Shown here: positions 9,631-18,477 of the stretch, piece by piece
Layout: every line of letters begins with the position of its first letter
Position numbering within the stretch: the first letter of the stretch is position 1
Assembly: GCF_002632875.1 (NCBI RefSeq)
Contig: NZ_NJCX01000018.1
Span: 30,833-94,832, forward strand
DNA: 64,000 nucleotides
Direction: 5' to 3'
Source of the DNA: Xenorhabdus kozodoii
GTDB taxonomy: Bacteria; Pseudomonadota; Gammaproteobacteria; Enterobacterales; Enterobacteriaceae
The notes under the pieces: model-generated
What the model was told of the DNA's origin: nothing
What the model saw: only the letters and a program-made list of their open reading frames with translations
The model's database searches: none
Position numbers and translations under genes: made by a program

Positions 9631-10230
9631 TCAACCCGGCGCTAAAGAGAGTAAACCACACCCCATCGCTTTAGCCGGCCCAATCCCTTTATTTAAAAGG
9701 GCAATAAAGGCATCACTTTCCTGTACAATGAGTTGCCCCTCAAAGCATATTGGCTGGATTTTCCCCCTGATATCATCTTTGCAAAAATAGATTGGGGATT
9801 CCGGTGTGGCCCAAGCCGTCGATAACAACGCCGCTCCTGCTAATTTGCGTGATAACCACTGCAACTGCTCCTCCTCATGGATAAGCGGCACTCGGCAACA
9901 TTTGATCTTACCGTTACGATCCCGGCGCTGCTCCCCGTCTTTAATCGTCTTAACCGGATTAGCCCGTAGCTTAAAACGTAGACTGGCGCCAGTGGGAATA
10001 CGCCATTGAATGGGTTTACTCACGATAACCTGAGCCACTTCCGCTGATAAAGGTGCCTGTGCCGATTGCAATAATGCTTCTGCACCGCGACCCAAATTCT
10101 TCCTCTCAATCCGAAAGAGAAAATCACGTGCATCATCAGGTCGATGAGGAAAAAGCTGCCACAAAGCCCGATGCAGTTGATAGGGATCTTTCGCCCATCG
10201 CCAGTTGATCCAGACTTTGCTTAAGAACAT
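9631..10230 (-). CDS. cas6e: Type I-E CRISPR-associated endoribonuclease Cas6e (CasE)
   Basis: The start chosen is ATG at 10230 (MFLSKVWINW), giving 199 residues, the same as E. coli CasE; the frame is open nine codons upstream but that extension has no counterpart. His20 in the YQLHRALW segment corresponds to the catalytic His20 of E. coli Cas6e. The glycine-rich RNA-binding loop GIGPAKAMGCGLLSL is at the C-terminus. It cuts pre-crRNA in the repeat and stays bound to the 3' hairpin within Cascade. It overlaps cas5e by 10 bp. Confidence 0.97.
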   Translation of the reverse strand: MFLSKVWINWRWAKDPYQLHRALWQLFPHRPDDARDFLFRIERKNLGRGAEALLQSAQAPLSAEVAQVIVSKPIQWRIPTGASLRFKLRANPVKTIKDGEQRRDRNGKIKCCRVPLIHEEEQLQWLSRKLAGAALLSTAWATPESPIYFCKDDIRGKIQPICFEGQLIVQESDAFIALLNKGIGPAKAMGCGLLSLAPG

Positions 10231-10892
10231 GGTGAATCTCCCTGAATAACAAACCAATCATGGGTCGAAAATTGACGAGGCAAGGCAACAATAGGCTCAT
10301 CCCGGACACGCAAAGGGCGCTCTTTGGGATTGAGAGCCTCTTCACTATAAATAGTTCCTCCCTGACCAAATTGATTTAATGCCAATCGGGGATTATCCGC
10401 CTCACATTGTCCCAAATAGAGTGGATGGCTCAGAGGACAACTACGTCTCCCCAAATAGGGTGTAAACCAAGGCTTCTGTACTGCGGCAACCAAGTTCGCT
10501 ACTTGATAATGGCTGTTGGGTACACACCAGACTGCTACGGTAAAATGCGCATCACAAAGGTATTCACGCCAGGTTTGGATAGTGTTATGGCTTTTCAGGC
10601 CAACGTAATCGACTCTGGCATCCTTAACAGTATGGTAATCCGTGATTTTGCTCAGTTTGACAGGCTGCTTACCATTCAATTGATGTTCATCACAGCGTAC
10701 CGCAAAGCGTACGCTGTCAGACAAGGCTTGAAGCGCATCCTTATCATTTCGACGTATCCCCAGACAGGCGCCGAGCAATCCCAGTAAACCGCTGCGAGTG
10801 GGAAAATTAGCAGTAGGGCGCATACCTTCAAATGTAGGCTGCCCCCAAAACTGCATGGGACCGGAAAGGCGTAATAGGAGATAAGAAACCAT
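10221..10892 (-). CDS. cas5e: Type I-E Cascade subunit Cas5e (CasD)
   Basis: 223 residues, against 224 in E. coli. It starts MVSYLLLRLSGPMQFWG, the RAMP-fold N-terminus of Cas5, followed by NFPTRSGLLGLLGACLGI. It binds the crRNA 5' handle and contacts Cse1. It begins 2 bp after the cas7e stop and overlaps cas6e. Nothing indicates inactivation. Confidence 0.97.
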   Translation of the reverse strand: MVSYLLLRLSGPMQFWGQPTFEGMRPTANFPTRSGLLGLLGACLGIRRNDKDALQALSDSVRFAVRCDEHQLNGKQPVKLSKITDYHTVKDARVDYVGLKSHNTIQTWREYLCDAHFTVAVWCVPNSHYQVANLVAAVQKPWFTPYLGRRSCPLSHPLYLGQCEADNPRLALNQFGQGGTIYSEEALNPKERPLRVRDEPIVALPRQFSTHDWFVIQGDSPCS

Positions 10893-10894
10893 AT

Positions 10895-11986
10895 TTAACC
10901 CTCGCCGTTATTACGGATCCAGTTTTTCAACTCTTCCAACCCTGACTTAGATACCACACCTTCCGGGGGTGTTGTATCCAGCAAAGAAAATTGTGCCGCC
11001 GGTCCCGTTAGCCCGTAAGCCTGGGCAACACGGTTCCAGTAGTCTTTGAAAGCGTCAACCGAGGGTTTGAGGTAACCATCCTGTTTTGCTTCGACCGGTG
11101 CCTCAAAAGCATTGGCCATAGAGACTGGCACATCAGAAAAGTTGATTATCACCAGGTCCGCTGGATTAAACGCTGCAAATGTACGCTGTTTAGCGTTCGG
11201 GGTTTCCGTCGCCAACATATGCGCCAGATGAGCGGCAATATCTAACGCTTTATTGCGTTCGACACCGCCCAGATTCTCCTGTAATTGCGCAAAATTCAGG
11301 CTGGCATAACGGTAGAATACCCCAGCAGAAAATTCCTGAGTCCCCAAATGCGCGGAACCCAGATCTTTTAGATCATCAACGGCAGAAAACCAATCAATAT
11401 CCGATTCCACGGCATGTGTAGTGATAGCATGAGCGATGGACATCGCACCATCCACTTTACCCAGTTCGCTCATCAAACCGCTCGTCGCCATGCGGCCACT
11501 TAACGCCACATCAACGCCGTTTTGTAAGTTAGCACGCATCGCCGCAATGTGCGGTTTTAGGTGCTTTGCCAGTTTTTTGTCATCCATTCCCTCAGCCTCT
11601 GGCTGAGTAATTTGCTCACAGAACCAGGCGACTTCTTCTGTGACCCAGGGAGAGACAGCATCGCTAATTATCTTCTCTGCATCATCAATTTTTTTGTCCG
11701 TCAGCAGCGCTAATGAACGATCAATCAGTGCTGTTTCAAAGCGTGACCCTAAACGTTTATGTAAAACATTCCGCAGCTCAGCCAGTTGAATAGTTCGAAT
11801 ACTGGGTTCACCCAAATGCCGCATGTAGTAGTCACTTTTACGTATTGCTCGTTTAAGGCTTTGGCTGGAAATACGAACCCGACGCTTGCCACCAAAGATG
11901 ACGTCTTTTTGCATGTTCATATCATCACGGTTCAGACAAGCCGGACTGTGGGAGATTAATACGTGGAAGTTAATGAAATTGTTCAT
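10895..11986 (-). CDS. cas7e: Type I-E Cascade backbone subunit Cas7e (CasC)
   Basis: 363 residues, the same length as E. coli CasC. The N-terminus has the family sequence [16 protein letters not shown] and [18 protein letters not shown], which binds crRNA. Six copies form the Cascade backbone along the spacer. The gene lies 12 bp after the Cse1-Cse2 fusion gene and 2 bp before cas5e, in one operon. Confidence 0.97.
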   Translation of the reverse strand: MNNFINFHVLISHSPACLNRDDMNMQKDVIFGGKRRVRISSQSLKRAIRKSDYYMRHLGEPSIRTIQLAELRNVLHKRLGSRFETALIDRSLALLTDKKIDDAEKIISDAVSPWVTEEVAWFCEQITQPEAEGMDDKKLAKHLKPHIAAMRANLQNGVDVALSGRMATSGLMSELGKVDGAMSIAHAITTHAVESDIDWFSAVDDLKDLGSAHLGTQEFSAGVFYRYASLNFAQLQENLGGVERNKALDIAAHLAHMLATETPNAKQRTFAAFNPADLVIINFSDVPVSMANAFEAPVEAKQDGYLKPSVDAFKDYWNRVAQAYGLTGPAAQFSLLDTTPPEGVVSKSGLEELKNWIRNNGEG

Positions 11987-11998
11987 TCTGTTATATCC

Positions 11999-12481
11999 TT
12001 ATGCGGTTTTCTTTTGGGGAAGAGCAATGATGAAATCTTCTAAGATCTGACGGCGATCACATTGACTCCACCGGGTTAATTGCTTTGCCAACGCTGGCCA
12101 GTAGAGTTTGGGTTCTGCATGGATGAGCAAACGGCGCAACTGCACCATATCGTTAGGCCAATCCGCACGCAGCATTTGAAATAGCCGGCGTTCACTGATA
12201 CATCCACTATCTGCCAGCGCTTTACCCAGACTAATACCTTTGGGATTTTTTTCATCCGGTTTGACATGTTTGATAACGTCTTTCCCGGCACTCAGACAAA
12301 ACACCATACGGAGCAATGGCCATTGGTTCTTTGTCTCCTGCCAGCCAAAAGGCTGCACAAAACGGTAAAAGGCGGGGATATCTCTTAGTTTCTCAGGTTC
12401 AGTCACGCGTCTAAGTTGAGCACTGGCACCGTTATCCAGCAGATTCCAGGCGTTATAGAGAGCAAGTGGATCAAACGACAT
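11999..12481 (-). CDS. Internal start for free Cse2 (CasB) within the fusion gene
   Basis: Codon 509 of the fusion gene is ATG (12479-12481). Reading from it gives 160 residues, exactly the length of E. coli Cse2. Nine bases upstream lies AAGGAG (12491-12496), a strong Shine-Dalgarno sequence. The bases CTAAGGAG also hold a TAA one frame away, which looks like an ancestral cse1 stop overlapping the cse2 ribosome-binding site. This predicts that free Cse2 is made alongside the fusion. Known precedent: small subunits made by internal initiation in cas8/cas10d of types I-B, I-C and I-D. Confidence 0.7.
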   Translation of the reverse strand: MSFDPLALYNAWNLLDNGASAQLRRVTEPEKLRDIPAFYRFVQPFGWQETKNQWPLLRMVFCLSAGKDVIKHVKPDEKNPKGISLGKALADSGCISERRLFQMLRADWPNDMVQLRRLLIHAEPKLYWPALAKQLTRWSQCDRRQILEDFIIALPQKKTA

Positions 12482-14005
12482 ATTTTTATTCTCCTTAGGC
12501 CAGCGCAAGGCATCGAGGTGTTTGTGTAAGATACGGCGTGAAATAGCGAGCGTTTTGACCAGCTTCGGATGATGGCTATAAGGCGTGGTAATTTGTTCAA
12601 AAAGATCATTACACAACGTACATAGGTCCCGCTTTAATTGCACCAAGTACTCATCTGCCTGGGTAAAATCGATAGATGCCAGCAAGTGAGGGATCAATAA
12701 ATCACTCTGTCGGTAATACTCCCGCTCTCCCTTTTCATGCACTGCGACGCCAGCCCCTTTGATATCACTATCATTCCCTTTGATGCCTTCCGCAAAGACA
12801 TAAAGCGCCTTACGCAAAGCGGTCTTATACTCAAGGCCAATATCAACAACTTGATGGATCACTTCAGGATGTGTTTGCCAGCCCTGATTAACAGCCATGA
12901 CATCATGCCGACGTTCCAGAATTGACGCCTGATTATTGCGATAACCACCAACAATAAATTGCATCCTGACCTTGTTAAACAAGATCTTACTTTGCTCCAC
13001 CACAGCGGCAGGGCGATGGCCTTCTTTTTTATCCACCTCACGACTGACTAGCAAGCGGCTGATTTGTGTCCATGACGGCGCAGAGGTTGTAAAGGCCAGG
13101 AATTTATCTTCCCTTTCTCCTTGTTTTACCTGTAAGACACGCGGAGAGTGAGGATGTGGCCATACGCCTTCCAGAGAGAAAGTGAATTTTTCTTTCAGAA
13201 AGCCAGCATAGCGTTGTGTGGCTTGTTGCCCGCAACCGCTGCACTGACCGATACCCACTGGCGGGCATAATTCAATTCGGTTGGGTTGCCAGAATAACCC
13301 TCTTAGTAAACCAATATGTGTAGCAGGAATGGTTGCACCTGACTGGATCGGCTCTTGCCATACCGGCAGTGGGTTAGCCTGCAAGTTTCCGTTAAACCAT
13401 TCTTGTAGATAAGGTTGTGTCAGTACGTTTAACCAGATCGTCGTGCGTAAATCAGCCCAGCGGTTATCTATTGCCTGCAACAAAGTGGTAATGGGGGCCG
13501 CGCCACGTAAGCCACTTTTAAATCCGCCACCAAAACCAGGCGCGTTATTCGCTTTGTTAAACAAGGCAATGGCGGTACACCCACCACACAATGCATTTCC
13601 CTGCCCAGGTTCATTAATGAAGGTACAGTTGGTGGCTCCCGTTAATCCGGCGAATAGCTTATCCATACCGGTTACATCCTTGGCTGACACACCTTTAAAC
13701 TGCATAAATGGCGTATCGGGATGATCGAGCTGAAAGGTATCATTCCAGGCAGAAACGCCCTGAACGAAGTCGTCAGATGTCAACGGCTGTTTTATACGCA
13801 GGCGCAACGTCTGATCATCTTGCGGTGTCCAAATTACTTGAGTAAGGCAAATCAGCAACTGGAGTGCGGCCAGCTCCATATCGTCTCTGGGTAAACACAA
13901 AACCCACTGTTCGCCTGAACACAACAATGTTTGCAAAGAAATTGTCGTGGGAGATCCACCCGCTAACGAGCGAACAGGTATCCAACTATGAACCAGTAAA
14001 TCCAT
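11999..14005 (-). CDS. Fused Cse1-Cse2 (CasA-CasB) Cascade subunit
   Basis: One uninterrupted frame encodes both the large and small Cascade subunits. Residues 1-508 match Cse1 (MDLLVHSWIPVR, ALCGGCTAIALFNKAN, GFGGGFKSGLRG, KEKFTFSLEGVWPHPHSP, GGYRNNQASILERRHDV). Residues 509-668 match Cse2 end to end (LDNGASAQLRRVTEPEKLRD, FCLSAGKDVIKH, MVQLRRLLIHAEP). E. coli CasA is 502 and CasB 160 residues, so nothing is missing from either. The linker is short (RWPKENKNMSF). Start ATG at 14005 has a strong AAGGAGG Shine-Dalgarno site; the open frame extends 27 codons upstream without homology. Standard stoichiometry is one Cse1 to two Cse2, which a pure fusion could not meet. Confidence 0.95.
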   Translation of the reverse strand: MDLLVHSWIPVRSLAGGSPTTISLQTLLCSGEQWVLCLPRDDMELAALQLLICLTQVIWTPQDDQTLRLRIKQPLTSDDFVQGVSAWNDTFQLDHPDTPFMQFKGVSAKDVTGMDKLFAGLTGATNCTFINEPGQGNALCGGCTAIALFNKANNAPGFGGGFKSGLRGAAPITTLLQAIDNRWADLRTTIWLNVLTQPYLQEWFNGNLQANPLPVWQEPIQSGATIPATHIGLLRGLFWQPNRIELCPPVGIGQCSGCGQQATQRYAGFLKEKFTFSLEGVWPHPHSPRVLQVKQGEREDKFLAFTTSAPSWTQISRLLVSREVDKKEGHRPAAVVEQSKILFNKVRMQFIVGGYRNNQASILERRHDVMAVNQGWQTHPEVIHQVVDIGLEYKTALRKALYVFAEGIKGNDSDIKGAGVAVHEKGEREYYRQSDLLIPHLLASIDFTQADEYLVQLKRDLCTLCNDLFEQITTPYSHHPKLVKTLAISRRILHKHLDALRWPKENKNMSFDPLALYNAWNLLDNGASAQLRRVTEPEKLRDIPAFYRFVQPFGWQETKNQWPLLRMVFCLSAGKDVIKHVKPDEKNPKGISLGKALADSGCISERRLFQMLRADWPNDMVQLRRLLIHAEPKLYWPALAKQLTRWSQCDRRQILEDFIIALPQKKTA

Positions 14006-14480
14006 CCACTTTCCCTCCTTCAACCAAAAATTTTTGCTATCTCCCCAACAATGCCAACGCTGCCACTGAAAGAGCGACAATCGCAATCCCCATTGGGTTA
14101 ACCGAATTTATCGCATTGATTAATAACCGGATATTTCTAACAAAACCCCGCATACCCAAACCTCACTCTCAATATTTAGAGTTCAGGGTACTGAAGAATC
14201 GTATAAACAGCAACAAAAAAACCAAGTCATTATGTATAAGTCATTATGTACTACTATATAGATGTCATAACCAGTTATTGTTCTTGCAAAAACAAATTCA
14301 TTGCTTGTTACAAACCACAACGTATACTGTTTTACTGTCTTCCTCGCGTATGCGGAGGATAATTGGCATTATTATTCGCAGCATTAGCTGCATCTCTATG
14401 TTCCCCGCGGATGCGGAGGATAAACCGTCATTCTGTATACGGGTGATGCTTGTCATCAAGTTCCCAAATTCTTTTGGGAT
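14006..14480. promoter_or_regulatory. Intergenic region between cas3 and the Cascade operon
   Basis: This 475-bp stretch should carry the Cascade operon promoter (minus strand). It contains a near-perfect tandem repeat, AAGTCATTATGTA(T/C) at 14224-14237 and 14238-14251, which may be a regulator site, and a two-repeat CRISPR remnant at 14337-14427. A long plus-strand open frame spans it but overlaps cse1 and has no recognisable product. Confidence 0.5.
14337..14427 (-). CRISPR. Two-repeat CRISPR remnant between cas3 and cse1
   Basis: Two related 30-bp units on the minus strand of the locus lie at 14337-14366 and 14398-14427, 61 bp apart, the exact period of the main array. On the plus strand the second reads ATGTTCCCCGCGGATGCGG then AGGATAAACCG, and the first is more decayed. 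Their centre is GC-rich (GCGGATGC, GCGTATGC), unlike ATATGCAT of the main array. The intervening 31 nt (14367-14397) would be a single fossil spacer. Confidence 0.75.
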
Positions 14481-17159
14481 TTATTGGGGGATGGCTAATA
14501 CCATCCCCACTTCATGACTGTAACGCAATTTGCCATCCTGACTCTCCCAATCCCAATCGATAATATCGCTGTTTCCTTCCAGCCAAACTCGGTTCCGTTT
14601 ATCCCGAACTAAGCCCAAATTTCGCGTCCACCATACGGGAATATTGACTTGATTATGGTTCAATGCTTCCTGCTGCTGGAATTCCCCCAGTTGTTCATAG
14701 ATACGGCCATCTAACAACCGCCTACCGGCTTCTGTTGCAACAAAAGGCACCACAGGAACACTCATAGCACCATCACGGGTAACAGCGATTTCATTACTTT
14801 CATTGTCCCGTAACCCAATCCGTTCAGCCCAATCCAGCATTTGTTTCGCTTTCATATTCTGAGTGAAGCGATGACTTTCAAACGATTTCATACCTTCAGT
14901 CACCCAGTGTGGTTCAGGCTCTGAAATGTCTTCCCGATAGATAGGCTCAATCCATTTGCGATAAGCATCGGGAAAATAGAGTGGTTTACCTTGTAGCGCT
15001 TCAATCTTTTGTTGGGTACGCCACATCACGCGGGTATGACTATAGATTTTGCCAATTCGGCCATAACCTTCGGTCGTGGGGAAGAGCACCACAGCCCTGG
15101 GATGAGCAAAACCTTGAGGACGTATTGCGCGCCAGTGACGGTGCAATCTGCCCAGCCGCTGAAACAAAAGATCCACTGGACAGTGTTGAGTGATCATCCA
15201 GTCAAAATCGACATCAAGAGATTGTTCAACCACCTGGGTGGCGACCAAAATACGCCCAGTACAACGCTGCCCCTCTTTACCAAAGCAACTCAGCACAGCA
15301 CTCTCTTTAGCCTGTCGATCCGCCAGGCTAAAACGGGCATGAAACAACATAACCTCAGCCCTGCCCGCGGCCAGCACTTTAAGTTGCCGCCAGACCTGCT
15401 GAGCCACATCGACTAAATTACAGATCAGGCATACCTGTGCTCCATTGCTGGCAGCATCAACCATCCGTTCCAATAAGGAATCATCAGGCACAGCCTCTTT
15501 TGTGTAATAAGGTTCAAGGTGAAGAGAGAACGTGGCAGGATATTGTTCAGGCTGATCTTGTAAGTCAAAAAACGTCTTCTCACCATTTCCCACCCAGCTC
15601 ACCAGAGGATAAGGCATGTCTTCTGCTGCTACGGTTTGCTGATGATTAGCATCGGGAGAATAGCCGGTTAGTAACTGCTGTTTTTGCTTTTGTGGTAACG
15701 TGGCCGACAGTAATATTGCCGGGCTTCCAGCAAGTGATTGATTATGTAAAACCGCATCCAGCAAGCCATACATATATTGATCGTACGCGTGTATCTCGTC
15801 GATTATCAACACACTACGACCAATACCGAAACCACGGATAAAACGATGACGGATCGGCAATACCGAAACCAGCACCTGATCAATAGTACAGACTCCTATT
15901 TGCCCTAAAAAAACCCGTTTTCGTCCCTGAGATAACCATTCACAACACTGACTCCAGGCATCTTCCTCTTGAAGATTAGTCCCACGCTGCTTGATCGCCT
16001 GAAAAGTCGAATTAAAGCGCGCATTGCCATGAGCAAGGATCAGATTCGGGGCAGTAAAGAGTTTTTCCGCCAACTTATCCATACGCTGCAACATAGCGTT
16101 AGCGGTGGCCTGAGTCGGCAATGCAAAGATAATGCTATCGGCCAGATTATGCTCCAACAATCGCCAGGCATAAGCGAGAGCCGCTTCTGTTTTACCGGAG
16201 CCTGTGGGCGCTTCGATCAGTGTCAACCCTGAAGCAACAGGGAGCTTATCAACCAGAGTCTGTATTTGCCGGGGTTGATAACCGGGATCAAGCAACGCCT
16301 GCATTGACGCGTCTTGTTTCGCTTGACCGATTAAACCACTACGCGTCACGACACGCATGGCATCTTCCTGATAACGCTGCTCGAAATAATCTCGCAGCTC
16401 CGCCACATCGGAAGCCGCCGCCGCACGATAGTTAAAAGTATCTTCGGTTGACCAGGAGCCTAGCCAGTCCGCTATTGAACAAAACCCCGCCATCAAAACG
16501 GGACAATCCGGCGGAGTGTCCTGCAACGAAAGACCGACTGGCGCTAAAAACAATTCTGCTGCAATATCCAGCCAAGCGAGCCTGGCCGATTTATCACGCG
16601 CTGCGTAGTGACGTAATAAAAATGGCAATGAGTGACCAGCAGAGTGGGATACGTCCTTTTTCCGTCTGATAGTGCCGTGGTGACCACATACTGCTTCTAC
16701 CCAGGGTAACCAATCCTCAAAAGGATGTGCTGTAGGTTCAGTAAATCCAAAACCGCCATCATCTTCAGGTGATTCTGGCTGGTAGTCATTAATAAACCAG
16801 TAAAGCCCTGTGGCACCGTGATCGTAAGTTTGATATTCATTGATTGAAGGTCGTTGGGATTGTTTATCTTCCGGGTTTAAAGATAACCATGCTTGGGCGG
16901 ATTTGTATTGAAAGCGGATATCTAATTTACCCAGATCATGTAAAGCAATAAAGAAGAGCACCCATGCCCTCACTTCACGCTCACTTCTATTCTGATGTAA
17001 ACAAAACAGGCGTCTTAAAGCCGGGCTATGATCCCACCAGTACGCAGCGACACTGACCACATCCAGACTGTGGAAAGGTAACAGATGATATTTATCTCCC
17101 TCTGAGGCTTTGAGTTTCCGTGCTTTTCCCCAATATAGATATATTATTGTCATAGTCAT
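14481..17159 (-). CDS. cas3: Type I-E CRISPR-associated helicase/nuclease Cas3
   Basis: 892 residues, against 888 in E. coli. The N-terminal HD nuclease shows HD at 74-75 in FFIALHDLGKLD and further metal ligands around HGATGLYW and GHHG. The SF2 helicase has Walker A PTGSGKT (318-324), DEIH (454-457), LLSATLP and the motif VI region QRLGRLHRHWR. It is recruited by Cascade to degrade the target strand. All catalytic motifs are intact, so interference should be possible even though cas1-cas2 are absent. The first two ATG codons are close together; the choice is not settled by a clear ribosome-binding site. Confidence 0.97.
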   Translation of the reverse strand: MTMTIIYLYWGKARKLKASEGDKYHLLPFHSLDVVSVAAYWWDHSPALRRLFCLHQNRSEREVRAWVLFFIALHDLGKLDIRFQYKSAQAWLSLNPEDKQSQRPSINEYQTYDHGATGLYWFINDYQPESPEDDGGFGFTEPTAHPFEDWLPWVEAVCGHHGTIRRKKDVSHSAGHSLPFLLRHYAARDKSARLAWLDIAAELFLAPVGLSLQDTPPDCPVLMAGFCSIADWLGSWSTEDTFNYRAAAASDVAELRDYFEQRYQEDAMRVVTRSGLIGQAKQDASMQALLDPGYQPRQIQTLVDKLPVASGLTLIEAPTGSGKTEAALAYAWRLLEHNLADSIIFALPTQATANAMLQRMDKLAEKLFTAPNLILAHGNARFNSTFQAIKQRGTNLQEEDAWSQCCEWLSQGRKRVFLGQIGVCTIDQVLVSVLPIRHRFIRGFGIGRSVLIIDEIHAYDQYMYGLLDAVLHNQSLAGSPAILLSATLPQKQKQQLLTGYSPDANHQQTVAAEDMPYPLVSWVGNGEKTFFDLQDQPEQYPATFSLHLEPYYTKEAVPDDSLLERMVDAASNGAQVCLICNLVDVAQQVWRQLKVLAAGRAEVMLFHARFSLADRQAKESAVLSCFGKEGQRCTGRILVATQVVEQSLDVDFDWMITQHCPVDLLFQRLGRLHRHWRAIRPQGFAHPRAVVLFPTTEGYGRIGKIYSHTRVMWRTQQKIEALQGKPLYFPDAYRKWIEPIYREDISEPEPHWVTEGMKSFESHRFTQNMKAKQMLDWAERIGLRDNESNEIAVTRDGAMSVPVVPFVATEAGRRLLDGRIYEQLGEFQQQEALNHNQVNIPVWWTRNLGLVRDKRNRVWLEGNSDIIDWDWESQDGKLRYSHEVGMVLAIPQ

Positions 17160-17328
17160 TTTTATTAGAATGTTATTAAACTGCCATTCAAAGAATGAAA
17201 TATTATCTTTTATCCGCTAATAAAATGACAAAATAATAAACTGTCATTATCTCAAAATCTGCGCTATCTCATAAAAAACGAATCCAAACTTGCATATAGG
17301 CCGAAAAGTGAGTAATTCCGCAAGCCAT
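17160..17328. other. Upstream region of cas3, no gene seen
   Basis: AT-rich DNA between cas3 and the aldolase remnant. It probably holds the cas3 promoter on the minus strand. No other feature is visible. Confidence 0.5.
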
Positions 17329-17472
17329 TTAAGACGTGATGTGATGATGTATTTTCATTGATAGCGTAAACCCACAATACCTCAACGCACACCAACCAGC
17401 TCCACCGCATGCAACAATTTGTGGGATAGCAAGATAATCGCGAATGTGCTTAACACTGATCCCACCTGTTGT
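17329..17472 (-). pseudogene. Remnant of a KDPG/KDG aldolase gene (eda/kdgA C-terminal part)
   Basis: Directly after the kdgK TAA, in the same frame, the sequence reads TTGGISVKHIRDYLAIPQ then IVACGGAGW. This matches the TGGI...YLA.P.V..CGGSW block near the C-terminus of KDPG aldolase. The upstream two thirds of the gene, with the Schiff-base lysine, is missing, and the frame runs on through unrelated residues to a stop at 17329. KDPG aldolase would finish the hexuronate pathway begun by this operon. A functional Eda must therefore be encoded elsewhere. Confidence 0.75.
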
Positions 17473-18474
17473 TTAGTCTGGCGCAAACGTCCCATCATCT
17501 CTCGCATCTTTATTTCCTTCGATGTCGTTTGAATTAAAAAAACGGGCGGTCACTTCTTGCGTTGCCACCTGCGGGACAATTGCACCTTTATGCTGGATCA
17601 CCACTCCTGCGAGCTGATGCCCCATTAATGCTGAATCATGAATGGATTTTCCGTTTAACCACCCTGCGATAAATCCCGCATTAAACGCATCACCTGCCGA
17701 AGTGGTATCAACGACCGGTGTCACCACCTGCGCCTTAATATGCTGTGTGGCATTTAAGTCACGATAAAAACAACCTCGTTCCCCCGCTTTGATAATGGCT
17801 TGTTTCACCCCCATGCTTTGCAGGCGATGAAAACTCTCCCTAATTGACGTATCGCCCCAGAGCCGTGCTTCATCATCGTCAGTGACTAACGCGATATCCG
17901 TGATGGCATACATTTGCTGATAACACTCACGGGCTTGTGTTTCATTTCCCCATAAAGCCGGGCGATAATTACTGTCAAAGAAAATCACTTTCCCTTCAGA
18001 AGATAACTGTTTCAAATCAATTAGCAGCCATTGGCGATCAGTGTCAGGCAAAATCGCCAGACTGATCCCGCTGAGGTAGAGCACATCCATGTCCTGCAAT
18101 TGCCGGCGCAATCGGGGGTAATCAGGATGCTGCAAGAGATAACGCGCCGCCGAATTATAGCGCCAGTAAAGGAAAGTGCGTTCACCTTGTTCATCCAGTT
18201 GGATCAAATATAAACCGGGCTGGCGTGCGTTATCACGCAACACGAACGACGTATTAATGCCCTCTTGCTGCCAGCGTGAGATCATGCCTTCGCTCAAGGG
18301 ATCCGTGCCCATCGCCGTGACAAAATGGACATCAAACCGAACGCCGCCGGCGCGAGCCAGATACACCGCACTGTTTAGCACATCCCCGCCATAGCTTTGG
18401 GTCATGGCACCGAATGGGATGCCATTGAGTTCAATCATACCTTCGCCAATCAGGGCGATTTTTCTCATCGGCAT
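17473..18474 (-). CDS. kdgK: 2-keto-3-deoxygluconate kinase
   Basis: A 333-residue PfkB/ribokinase-family sugar kinase. GEGMIELNG starts the fold, and DTTSAGDAFNAGF near residue 268 is the ATP-binding and catalytic-base motif (Asp of GDAF). It phosphorylates KDG from mannonate and altronate dehydration to KDPG. It starts 4 bp after the uxaC stop in a hexuronate operon. The tail after GAIVPQV is rather long and may have been reshaped by the deletion that removed most of the adjoining aldolase gene. An alternative start is the second Met. Confidence 0.93.
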   Translation of the reverse strand: MPMRKIALIGEGMIELNGIPFGAMTQSYGGDVLNSAVYLARAGGVRFDVHFVTAMGTDPLSEGMISRWQQEGINTSFVLRDNARQPGLYLIQLDEQGERTFLYWRYNSAARYLLQHPDYPRLRRQLQDMDVLYLSGISLAILPDTDRQWLLIDLKQLSSEGKVIFFDSNYRPALWGNETQARECYQQMYAITDIALVTDDDEARLWGDTSIRESFHRLQSMGVKQAIIKAGERGCFYRDLNATQHIKAQVVTPVVDTTSAGDAFNAGFIAGWLNGKSIHDSALMGHQLAGVVIQHKGAIVPQVATQEVTARFFNSNDIEGNKDARDDGTFAPD

Positions 18475-18477
18475 CCT

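Noticed and set aside
13864..14517. 217-codon plus-strand frame
   Set aside because: It is antisense to the start of cse1 and crosses the promoter region and the CRISPR remnant; the composition is that of a shadow frame.
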